Source of the DNA: Saposhnikovia divaricata
Lineage: Eukaryota; Streptophyta; Magnoliopsida; Apiales; Apiaceae
Direction of reading: 5' to 3'
DNA: 64,000 bases
NCBI GenBank assembly: GCA_036435485.1
Contig: CM071596.1
Span: forward strand, 13,668,001 to 13,732,000
Below are positions 48,406-58,225 of this stretch, in pieces; position 1 is the first letter of the stretch; every line of letters begins with the position of its first letter. A program made the position numbers and the translations under genes. Below the pieces are notes generated by a model, which had not been told where the DNA came from, did no database searches, and was given only the letters and a program-made list of their open reading frames with translations.

Positions 48406-48412
48406 TTTTATA
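48406..48412 (-). promoter_or_regulatory. Putative TATA box of the Tat antisense gene
   Basis: CTATAAAAGAG on the - strand, 97 bp before the ATG at 48309 and well placed for a start near 48375. It indicates an internal promoter independent of the LTRs. Confidence 0.6.
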
Positions 48413-48599
48413 GAGTTCATGGTTGGTCACTCAACCGGTTATAGCAAGTAAATGGGCTGTCAACAGGTGACTGGGCCTTTGAATAGGCGGGAAGCCCATA
48501 AAATTCAAATTTTGAATTAATTCTAGAATGTTCTATGACATTTTTAAAAAAATAGAATAAAAGCCCATCAGAATATAAAGGCAGGAGGCCCAATTAAAA
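48413..48599. other. Upstream region of the Tat antisense gene
   Basis: Non-coding stretch between the putative TATA box and the 100-bp array. No further motif is certain. Confidence 0.5.
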
Positions 48600-49190
48600 G
48601 GGCATACCCACGCCCAGGAGACCAAACCCCCTAGGCGTGCCTAATAAAGGTGTCTCCTTGGCGGGGGTACCCACGCCCAACTCGACTTTTCTTAGAGAAG
48701 GGCATACCCACGCCCAGGAGACCAAACCTCCTAGGCGTGCCTAAGGAAGGTGTCTCCTTGGCGGGGGTACCCACGCCCAACTCGACTTTTCTTAGAGAAG
48801 GGCATACCCACGCCTAGGAGACCAAACCTCCTAGGCGTGCCTAAGGAAGGTGTCTCCTTGGCGGGGGTACCCACGCCCAACTCGACTTTTCTTAGAGAAG
48901 GGCATACCCACGCCCAGGAGACCAAACCTTCTAGGTGTGCCCAAGGAGGGTGTCTCCTTGGCGGGGGTACCCACGCCCAACTCGACTTTTCTTAGAGGAG
49001 GGTATACCCACGCCCAGGAGACCAAACCCCCTAGGCGTGCCCAAGGAGGGTGTCTCCTTGGCGGGGGTACCCACGCCCAGGATGACTTTTAAAGGACGAA
49101 GGTACACCCACGCCCAGGAGACCAAATTTCCTAGGCGTGCCTAAGGAAAGTGTCTCCTTGGCGGGGGTACCCACGCCCAGGAAGCATTTT
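48600..49190. repeat. 100-bp tandem array, about 5.9 units, in Tat
   Basis: Units start at 48600, 48700, 48800, 48900, 49000 and 49100. Each has GGTACCCACGCCCA and GGAGACCAAAC blocks, with GGGCGTGGGTA on the other strand repeated twice per unit. GC-rich against AT-rich surroundings. Units 1-5 are nearly identical; the last diverges. ORFs across it on both strands are repeat artefacts. Confidence 0.95.
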
Positions 49191-49280
49191 TTGGCAGGGT
49201 GACTTTTTAAAGTTAATCCTTTAAAAATTCTGAAAAATAATATTGGGAAATTGAAAAATAATTTACAAAAATAATTAAAA

Positions 49281-49470
49281 TACCTGTGGGTACATAAAAA
49301 TTCCTGAATTATTAGGAATAATTACGAAAAATACCTGTAGGTACATAAGAATTCCTGAATTATTAGGAATAATTACGAAAAATACCTGTAGGTACATAAA
49401 AATTCCTGAATTATTAGTAATAATTACGAAAAATACCTGTGAGTACATAAAAATTCCTAAAATATTAGGA
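49281..49470. repeat. 51-bp tandem array, about 3.7 units, in Tat
   Basis: TACCTGTRGGTACATAA recurs at 49281, 49332, 49383 and 49434. The period is 51 bp and units differ by one to four bases. Confidence 0.9.
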
Positions 49471-49800
49471 AAAGAACAGAAAAGTACGAGAAAAATTATA
49501 GAAATATTCTCTTGACAAATTGAGCAATCATTTATTCTCATAATGCATAAAAGCTGTATAAAAGTGCCGAAATTGCTAGAAGCAAGCACAAGTTAAAGCC
49601 TCGAATAAGGCAAGTCGTCGTAAATGTGTAGGTCGCTCCACACTTTACAATCAAGACGATACTCGTGAAACACTAGTGTAAACCAAAATTCCCATATAAG
49701 GGTAGGAAAATTAAGAAGTCCCAGGTAAGGGATAAAAACGACCCCGAGTCTCGATTAAGGCAAATATAACTTCTACGAAAACCTGATCAGTTTTCCTAAG
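49471..49800 (+). other. Tat 3' untranslated region
   Basis: No gene seen. Sequence leads to the purine tract at 49801. Confidence 0.6.
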
Positions 49801-49815
49801 AAGTTGGGGGGCAAA
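49801..49815 (+). other. Tat polypurine tract
   Basis: AAGTTGGGGGGCAAA directly before the 3' LTR. Confidence 0.85.
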
Positions 49816-50328
49816 TGATATGGGCTGAAAATAAGCCCTAAAGGTACATTTAATATGATATTAATTAGACCCAGTATGGTCCAAACGTAGGGCCCATTAA
49901 TGAGGTCAGAATCCCTATTTTAATATTAATTTCATAATTAATATTGGGGGAAATAAACGACTCAGCAATAAGAGTTGGATAAGGATAATATCCCCTTCAG
50001 ACTTAGCCACCAAGGCATCCAATTCGACATGGAAACTAATTCCTATAAGGAATAGATCTAGAACCTTCCTCAAAGACTTGTCTACCAAGTCTCCAAATCC
50101 TACCATAATTCTAAGGCTTCTCAAGCCTATATAAAGGGTCTGACCCCTCATTCTCAGAACTACGTTTTCTTGGCTTGATTCTCTAATACAGAGATACGTA
50201 GGCATTCTGTGAGGACCGCTTAGTCTCGAACGCAGAAGCAGCCATTAAAGCACGAAGCTCACGAACCCTAGCATTAAATACACAAACCCTAGCCGCAATA
50301 ATTTCAACCTAGTTTTTATTCCATAACA
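49816..50328 (+). repeat. Tat 3' LTR (513 bp)
   Basis: Same length as the 5' LTR, with four substitutions seen (in the TTTCRTAATT, GTCYACC, AGGGYCTG and GCWTAGTC contexts). Followed by TAAAT. Confidence 0.95.
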
Positions 50329-50940
50329 TAAATAATATAATATTATAATTTGAAAATATTTTATGTAATATTTTAGATGTAAGACATATTATTTTATTTA
50401 TTTTTATTCAAATATTTCATTAGAAATAGTCAATACTAATTTAGTAATTAGAACTTCTATTTCTCAATCTCAAATTTTATTGATATATTTAAGATGTAAT
50501 TTTCTTTACTTTACATAAAATTTTCATTTCTATGTATAAAAAGAATAATTTTTTTAACTTATTTTAAATTTTACTTAGTATGTTAATTCGTATAATATGT
50601 TATATTTGACTACTTCAGTTAATCATTTTAATTTTTAATTTTGTATAAATATAATTAATATTTTGCGTGTAGCAATTATTTTAATTTTAACTACATTACT
50701 ACTAATTTTGGATACCCAAAAAAACCAAATCTAATTCGAAATCCGACGAATTTGGTTTTAGATATTGGGTTTTGGATTTGGATTTATTTTTAATACCCAA
50801 AACTATTTGGATGTGGGTTTGGATTTTACCAAATTCGGATCAAACCCAATCCGTTGTCATCTAAACGCGTAAAATAAGACATTTGAAAATGAGTATCACT
50901 TATCTTTTTTCTATTTGACTAACATGTTAAAATAGAAAAG

Positions 50941-52206
50941 TATACGTGAAACTAAAATTAAATGTGTAATATATAAACACGTAATCACATTATTATATAT
51001 GTCCTTGTATTTTAATTATCGTATTAAAAAAACACGAAAGTCATATCATTTAACAGTGAGTATAATTTTCCGACATATATTGAAAAATAGCGCTTACGTA
51101 GATTTGAAAAATCGTTTGTGTTGTGCACATTCATGCCATGTGTCTTTGGGGTCTTGCTTGAAAATGACATGAAATTATTTTGAGTACCCAAAATTCGAAC
51201 ACAAAATGTTACTAAACTATGCAATTTTTTTTTTGTACACGAAAACAAAATAATACGCGAAAAGAAAAAATATGACAATTACATGTAATGTTACTCTCTG
51301 TCCAAGTTATCTAAGTATGTTACTATAGAATTGAAAACAACAATAATGGAATGCTACAAAATAAAACTAAGAGTGAGTACATAAAAATGAAGCCCTCTTT
51401 TTTTTTTTAGTTTTGTTTATTGTTAATAAATATCTCTGTTTGATTAGAACTATCTACCAAGTTATTAAAATTTTTACCTATATTTAAGATTTTGTTGATA
51501 TCAAAAATAAATATTATTAACCAACCAAACAAATTCGATATTTCTGCTATTAGATTAAGATATGAGAATGGAATACTATTACTTGAATTTAAGAATACAA
51601 AATTAAAATGGCCACCATTTAATTAGAAACAATATATTATTTTATATGTATATAATTTCTAATACTGGTTTGAAACACCAAATTCGAACCAAGATTTTCG
51701 ATTTTCCGATCTGTTCACCCTGCGAGGCCGGAAACAAAGATAGAAACGAAGAGAATGTTAGGAAGAATGGGAGAGATGATATTGTGGTGGTGTGGACATC
51801 TGCGTTTTGGTTGATGATAAGCCCTTTTTTATTGTTTTCCTTGATTTTTATTTGTTTTTCAATAAATATCTCTCTTTATTTAGAGTCTATTACCACGTTG
51901 GTGGATTTTATTTACTGATATATTGGATTTTGTACTTTCTCCTACTTCTTTTCCTTGATTTTACTTTATTTTTCAATAAATATATCTCTTTATTGAGAGC
52001 CCAGTATCCCATTACTGGATTTTGTCTATCCATATATCGAGTTTTATTCTTTCTCTTTTGAGAGTAGGTTCCTTTATTTTGGCATCCGGGATCTTAGATC
52101 TACAGGATTTTGTTATATTGGTTCATTAATTTGGATAGTATAGAATTGTAGTTATGGTCAGTTGTTTGAATATGTTCTCACAAATCACATATATATTTCC
52201 CTCATG
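50941..52206. other. Hel2-specific segment absent from HelA
   Basis: HelA runs straight from the counterpart of 50935 to that of 52210 (around 36550). Hel2 has about 1.27 kb extra here. 51660-51815 is less AT-rich than its surroundings and may be a captured gene fragment; elsewhere it contains degenerate copies of a CAATAAATATCTCT motif. I cannot identify a source gene. Confidence 0.5.
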
Positions 52207-53164
52207 ATTAGAATAAATTGTTGGATTATTTCGCCAGAAAGACTATATTCAATGATATAAGCAAGTGATGTACTACAATTTAAGATTTGATCAGTGATTG
52301 TAGTTTGGATTAAAAAAACCTTGTTACCTTTGATATGATCTATTTTAATATTTGTTTGTCCAATTTTGATTATTTTTGCAGATGTATGACATTTTATTGA
52401 TAAATTATTTACCCATAAAAAACAGTGATTTAGAAGAAAATTTGAATGATTATTTGTGTAGATGACATATGCCCTTTTGTTGATAAGTTAATTATCTATA
52501 AAAAATAGTGATTTATTAGAATTTTTGCGCTAAGTTGACCGATTTGCTATGAAATATCAAAAAAATAGTGATTTATTAGAATTTTTGCGCTTAGTTGACC
52601 AATTTGCTATGAAAATATTCACTAATAATATTTTTATTGACTCTGTAATGAATTTTATTTTTTGAATTGATAATTTATATACCAAATAATGTCTAATACT
52701 ATTTGAGAGTCTATTTAGTATCTTGAATAATTCAAATATATCGTCAAGTAAATTTATTTGTTCCATTAATTCTTGCATAATTAAAAAAATCGATAAGTAA
52801 AATGTTAATGATAATTGGTTTAAAATTCATTTTTTAATTGGTTGAATTTAGCCTTTTTTATAATTGATTAATTTAAAAGTTTATATAACTTAAATTTTGA
52901 AGGTGTATTTAGAATAGTGTAGTAAATATGTTTTAATTTTTAAAATATTTAATTGAATTCAAAGTTGTTTGCACCTTATGATTGTAGATCGAGTGTCTGA
53001 GATATTAAATATTATATTTTATAATATAGATAAAATAGACCTATGCATTAAAATAATATATTTGTATTAAAAACAATTAATAATTACGCAATTTTGGAAA
53101 ATGACTCTATACATATTGAGAGTCTATACATAGAGAGTGGCGCAAAGAACAGATGTACTAGTAT

Positions 53165-53734
53165 GAGTTACACTCAAGAGAGAACTTTTTACATAGAGAA
53201 CCGTAGCACACCACTAATTTTCTGATTTTATGATAAAATCAAAGTTTTAATTTTTGGTTCTATAAAAAAACAAACTTTTTTGGTTCTATAATAGAAAAGG
53301 ACCAATTTTCTTATTCTGTGGTAGAACCAAATGATGACGTGGTCATGGTATCACTGTAGTGACATCAATGCTGATATGGTAGTGACACGTGGCAGTGCCA
53401 CGTCAGCAGTGACATCATCACTGATGGTGTAGCATTGCCACGTGTCACCTCCATATCATCATTGAAGACGTGGCACTGCCACATCGGCGGGTAGAATTTA
53501 TTTTTTAAATTTTTAACTTGTTTTTTAAACCACTGACGTGGCACTGCCACGTCATCAATGATGACATGGTTGTGGTGACATGGCAGTGGGCAAAAATTAT
53601 TTTTTATTTCTTGGATTTTTTTAACTTTTTTTTAATTATAAAAAATTACTCTTTTTAATTTTTTTAAAAAAATTTACAAAAAGGTGGTGTGCTACGATTC
53701 TTTATATATTTGGTTCTCTCTAGAACAATGATCG
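53165..53734. mobile_element. MITE with TGACGTGGC-type palindromes (570 bp), inserted in Hel2
   Basis: Imperfect inverted ends (AGAGAGAAC...GTAGCACACCAC against GTGGTGTGCTAC...GTTCTCTCT). Flanked by TACTAGTAT (53156-53164) and TGCTAGTAT (53735-53743), near-identical 9-mers; the paralogous HelA site at 37451-37459 has a single TGCTGGTAT. The interior is a series of palindromic CACGTGGCAGTGCCACGTC blocks. Mutator-type by TSD length. No gene. Confidence 0.75.
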
Positions 53735-54489
53735 TGCTAGTATATAATAATATAATTGTGATTCATTTTTATAATTAATTGAATTTTAGTGGTAAATTCT
53801 AATTGGCCCTTGTATATTTTAATGAAAATTAATTCGTAATATATATAATAAAATTATGATTAATTGTAAATGAAAAGAGTGGAAAATTCATATTGTGAAA
53901 ATCGCTTAATATTATATATTTGTATTATCCTAATTGATAATTTAAAATATTAATTTATTAAAAAAAAATTTTTACAGTAAAACCATATGTAATATATGGA
54001 TATGTTAAATGAAGTCATTACTATATTTAAATTAGAATTGTTAACTAACCATGGTTAGTATAATATGATGAGAATGGTAAATATGGAAATTTTTTAATAT
54101 AATGTGATTGGTCTAAAATTTTGGAATGACCTCTGATTGGTCCTAAAATAATTCATAATTTTCTGATTGGCAAACTGTATCTAACTGTATACTTGGGTAG
54201 ACTCGGGTATTATAATAAAGGATGGTCTAATATTTAGGAATCACATCTGATTGGTCCTAAAATAATTCATAATTTTCTGATTGGCTAACTGCATCTAACT
54301 GTATATCAGGAATAAAAGAATATTTGTTATATCAATAATAATTGTAGCATTTATATTTTTATATTATGAAGTATGGGTAACAAATTAGTGTATATTCAAG
54401 CAAATTTATTAGTTAGAATCTAGAGGACACGACATGTGACTTGATATTTAAAAATAATAAAATAAAATTATCACATGATGGAATCCCAT

Positions 54490-55375
54490 AAAAGAGCGTG
54501 AATTTTTTCCCCTTTATTAGGACATGATTTACTATTTAAATATTGGTACCTTGCTACTTTCTATGCTAATGTTTCCATGTTGGTTGAGTTATTACCATAA
54601 TTAGCGTAATTTCGTAAATATATAGTTGTTATTTAATAAAAGTGAAAATAAATTATATGAGAAATTTATTATCGAATATTTTCTGATTAAAAATATATAT
54701 AGTATATAAGCATGTTAAATTAAATAGTTATTATATTTTAATTAGAATTATTAACTAACTACAGTTAGTAAAGTGGGTATAGAAAGATAAATAAGGAAAA
54801 CTTTTAATATGATATGATTGGTCTAAAATTTAGGAATGAAATCTGATTGGTCCTAAAAATAATTCCTCGTTTTTGATTGATTAACCGCATGGTGTGGTAG
54901 ACTCGGGTATTATAATAAAGGATCCCATAAAAATTAATGGGGAGGGGAGCGTGAATTTTTTTCTCCTTTATTAGGACATGATTTACTATTTAAATATTGG
55001 TACCTTGCTACTTTCTATGCTAATGTTTCCATGTTGGTTGAGTTATTACCATAATTAGCGTAATTTCGTAAATATATAGTTGTTATTTAAAAAAAGTGAA
55101 AATAAATTATATGAGAAATTTATTATCGAATATTTTTTGATTAAAAATATATATAGTATATAAGCATGTTAAATTAAATAGTTATTATATTTTAGTTAGA
55201 ATTATTAACTAACTACAGTTAGTAAAGTGGGTATAGAAAGATAAATAAGGAAAATTTTTAATATGATATGATTGGTTTAAAATTTAGGAATGAAATCTGA
55301 TTGGTCCTAAAATAATTCCTCGTTTTTTATTGGTCAACCGCATGGTGTGGTAGACTCAGGTATTCTAATAAAGGA
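54490..55375. repeat. Tandem duplication (about 453 bp) of the Hel1 5' end region
   Basis: CTTTATTAGGACATGATTTAC...GCATGGTGTGGTAGACTC occurs twice, starting at about 54512 and 54965. The first copy ends with a full Helitron 5' terminus at 54922 and the second with that at 55375. Few differences separate them. Confidence 0.85.
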
Positions 55376-55678
55376 TAATCCTGATTGATTTTAATTAAAA
55401 ATATTAATTTATTCTAAATATGTTTTGACTTAAAAAAATATGTAATATATGGATATGTTAATTCAAGTCATTACTCTATTTAAATTAGAATTGTTAATTA
55501 ATCATGGTTAGTATAATAGAATGAGAATGGTAAATAAGGAAAATTTTTGATATAATATGATTGATCTAAAATTTAGGAATGATCTATGATTGGTTGTAAA
55601 ATAATTCATAATTTTCTAATTGGTTAACTTCATCTAACTGCATAGTTGGGTAACTCATGTATTATAATAAAGTAAAGA

Positions 55679-55986
55679 TATTTAATTATTAATATTAATC
55701 ATTTCAATATAAACGTCGTATGATAAGTGAAAAAAACGATTACATGCAAATAGTTATTTTCTTTGTAATTTCTTGGTCACGTTCTTAGCATTTTTAGTTG
55801 CGAGTCCTTTGACAACTTAGTATGATAGGAAGTAAAATTCGGTGGACTGCATCGACTTCCTCAATATTTGCACATACAACGAGAAATCACATTAATTTTA
55901 TTATATTAATTTCCACGTGTTACACGACAACCTTTTATTTTTTATCTCTATGTAATTGAAACATTGGGTCATACACTCATAATTAA
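55679..55986. other. AT-rich host sequence, nothing recognised
   Basis: Unique-looking 308-bp spacer between HelA and the orphan Helitron end. No ORF or RNA gene seen. Confidence 0.5.
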
Positions 55987-56017
55987 TTAGGGTAAATGCC
56001 CGTGCGAGAAACGGGCA
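55987..56017 (-). mobile_element. Helitron-like 3' terminus, partner end not found
   Basis: On the - strand: TGCCCGT, 7-nt loop, ACGGGCA (perfect 7-bp stem), 7 nt, then CTAA followed by host T. Spacing from stem to end matches Hel1 and Hel2. The element would extend to the right, but I could not place its 5' end. Confidence 0.5.
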
Positions 56018-57454
56018 CTGAACTAATTTCTTCTTCGAAATTGTATATATTGAAATAATTTTATAATTAAAAATGTGATAATTAAAAATGTGATAAACGA
56101 TAAGATTTCGATTTATCGAATTTTAATAGTTATTTTGTAATATTGTATACCATTTTTTTTACCAAAATATTTTACAATTTTGCTCATATTTCATAAAATT
56201 TGGATAAATAATCATACGATAATAATCACATGAATACTTATGATTGTTAAATTATTAATTTAGTTTTAAGTTGCGTGAAATGAATTTATCAAATTGAACA
56301 TTTGAGTATAATATAAATAATTATCTTAGTAAAATTGTCCGTGTGCAATGGAGGCGTTTGTAAACTCATTGTTTTTGTTGTAAAAAATTGATCGCATATG
56401 TAAGATTATATTTTGAGACATATTACAAAATCTCATAATATTGAGTAAAAGTCATCCTTATGCTTGTTTCAATCATATTATACATTTATACATTTTTAAA
56501 CTTAAATGTTTAGTTTTAGGCTAATATTTATTACACAATACAGAAGTCCAATAAAAAAATTGGGTAAATTGAAATATTTTATATTATAATTTTGAATTAT
56601 TTTTTAACTAAATTATAAATTTTTCTAAATATTTCAATCGATGTAAAATATGACAACTTTAATGACCCGTGCATGTACATGAATTCTAAAATCAACTTTT
56701 TTGATTTTTTAGGTATATTGATCTAAGTATATGTTATAACTCAACCATTGTATATTATATTGATCAATATATTACATAAAATTCATATGTATCATACTTT
56801 ATAGTCGAGTTATAATCTAATTGATCATTTTAAATAATTATAATTTTGTAATATTTAGTATATCTTTTTTGATTTAATTTGCATATGTTAATTATATTAT
56901 TTTATATATATCACATAGATCATATTTTTAAAAAATTTATCTTTTTAACATAATTTCAATTATTTTTTGTATTTATATAAATATTTATATGACTCACATA
57001 TTTAAATCATTGAAAGTCTAAATAATTGGTCGACCAAAACCCTCTAATATGACTCAAATATTTAAAATTTTATATACCTAAAAAGTTATATGATGCAATT
57101 ATTAATATGTTATGATTTGACAACTAAAATTTACATATTTCTTATAATCAACTTTTATTTTTTATTTAAATAATTTAACATCTACATGGAAACGCATGTA
57201 TATAATTTTTTTTCCTTTTTGGACTAAGTTGCATTATGAATAATCTAATTTTTTCTCTATATTAATTATTTAAAATGGTAAAAGAGAATTGTAGAGTATG
57301 CTCAATCGACTAAAATATTTTTATAATTTTATTTGTCCAATATTCTAGAAATAATATGAACCAACATTTCAATTACTCAAAAAAAATGAGAGGATGAGAC
57401 AAAAAGAGAAGAGAGGTGGTTTATGATATATGGGTTTTAAACAAAACTCAAAAT
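56018..57454. other. AT-rich non-coding DNA
   Basis: No convincing ORF, RNA gene or terminal repeats. It may be the body of the Helitron ending at 55987. Confidence 0.5.
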
Positions 57455-57520
57455 CAACAATAGCACAATTGGTTAAGGCATGAATTCGAGAGTTGAATTT
57501 TAGTGTTTTAAATCCCTTTG
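57455..57520 (+). repeat. tRNA-like stretch, possible SINE head or tRNA pseudogene
   Basis: TAGCACAATTGGTTAAGGCA resembles a tRNA D-arm/A-box, and GTTTTAAATCCC 30 nt later resembles a degenerate T-arm/B-box (G-T-T-C-A-A-A-T-C-C type). The cloverleaf is not intact. No tail or TSD was found. Confidence 0.35.
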
Positions 57521-57666
57521 CAAACATGATTTCCTTACTTTTTACATAATTATCAAAGGATAGCATTTTTGTGATTTTTTAAAAAATAGGGGTAAAACCG
57601 TAACATCACACCCATTAAAATGACAATTTTTACCCTTGCGTTGAAATTTAATATATAGTAATAGAT

Positions 57667-58131
57667 GGGTGTTTGGGATATTTTAAAATTTATAGCTTAT
57701 AACTTAAATGAATAAGTGTCATATAAATGGTATAAGTGATAAGTAGAAGAATTCTTATAAATTATACAAGTGTTTGAATAAATTTACTTATAAGTTAGTG
57801 AAATATTTATTAAATTAAATTAAAAATATGAATTATTTAATATAATAATTTCAATACATGCACATCACATTTATAAATACAAATGTGAAAATATAAAATA
57901 TTAAACAAGTAAAAAAAATCAAGTAATAAGAAATAAGCTGGGAAAATACGTCATTACTAACTTTCAACTTATAAAAATCAAGTAATGAAAAATAATTTGG
58001 GAAAAGTATGTCGTTACTAACTTTCAACTTATCAACATATAAGTTATAAGTTGGATAGACAAATACCATTTATAAATTGAAATGACTTATAAGTCATAAG
58101 TGACATATGTTAATGGTTGCCAAACAGGCCC
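57667..58131. mobile_element. hAT-like MITE (about 465 bp)
   Basis: Ends GGGTGTTTGGGATA and CCAAACAGGCCC are imperfect inverted repeats of the hAT type, with TTATAAGT/ACTTATAA motifs repeated inside in both directions. No clear 8-bp target duplication. No gene. Confidence 0.45.
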
Positions 58132-58225
58132 ATCATACGTCTTACATTTTTATTAAGGGTCTCCATCGTGTTTGAGTTTGTTTATTTGTCTCCTAGGAGT
58201 AACTATTTTAGCATAATTTACTTTT

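Larger units (their letters stand above)
39611..50328 (+). mobile_element. Tat-lineage Ty3/gypsy retrotransposon with an antisense gene (10.7 kb)
   Basis: Complete element: 513-bp LTRs, primer site, gag, pol (PR-RT-RH-aRNH-IN), an opposite-strand gene, two tandem arrays and a purine tract. The 5-bp target duplication TAAAT is at 39606-39610 and 50329-50333, and the paralogous HelA site at 35950-35954 has a single TAAAT. The second RNase H domain and the antisense accessory gene are Tat features. I count four differences between the LTRs in 513 bp, so the insertion is recent, yet pol has two stops and a frameshift. Confidence 0.95.
38575..54222 (-). mobile_element. Helitron Hel2, inserted in Hel1, carrying a Tat element and a MITE
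   Basis: The 3' end has the same hairpin (plus-strand positions 38586-38601) and the same 11-nt spacing to CTAA as Hel1. The 5' end reads TCCTTTATTATAATACCC from 54222, preceded by host A. TGG flanks both ends (38572-38574, 54223-54225), a small departure from the usual no-duplication rule. Removing it restores the TGATTGGTCTAA motif common in this family. Net of insertions it is about 4.4 kb and is clearly related to HelA (38747-39605 matches 35040-35950; 50334-50935 matches 35955-36540; 52210-54200 matches 36560-38028 plus 55376-55670). Confidence 0.65.
38029..55375 (-). mobile_element. Helitron Hel1, inserted in HelA
   Basis: The 3' end reads GTGCGTAGCACGGG, then TAAAGTG and CTAG (CTRR), ending at 38029 and followed by host T. 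The hairpin is GTGC-GTA-GCAC at 38043-38053. The 5' end reads TCCTTTATTAGAATACC from 55375, preceded by host A. The host is continuous when Hel1 is removed, as the uninterrupted paralogous site at 53924/53925 shows. Its own sequence is about 1.7 kb (38029-38574 and 54223-55375); the rest is nested Hel2. No ORF; non-autonomous. Confidence 0.7.
35020..55678 (-). mobile_element. Helitron HelA, non-autonomous, split by a nested Helitron
   Basis: Body at 35020-38028 and 55376-55678. The 3' end (- strand) is a GCACGG half-stem, then CTAA at 35023-35020 followed by host T. The 5' end (- strand) is TCTTTACTTTATTATAATAC starting at 55678 and preceded by host A. The insertion therefore sits between A and T with no duplication, the Helitron rule. 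The right piece was joined to the left one because the homologous Hel2 sequence is continuous across the break (53901-54000). No Rep/helicase ORF is seen. The left arm of the 3' hairpin is degraded. Confidence 0.6.

Noticed and set aside
48750..49144. ORFs of 64-81 residues on both strands
   Set aside because: Repeat translations of the 100-bp array.
48600..49190. CRISPR-like regular repeats
   Set aside because: Head-to-tail 100-bp tandem repeats without unique spacers, inside a plant retrotransposon.
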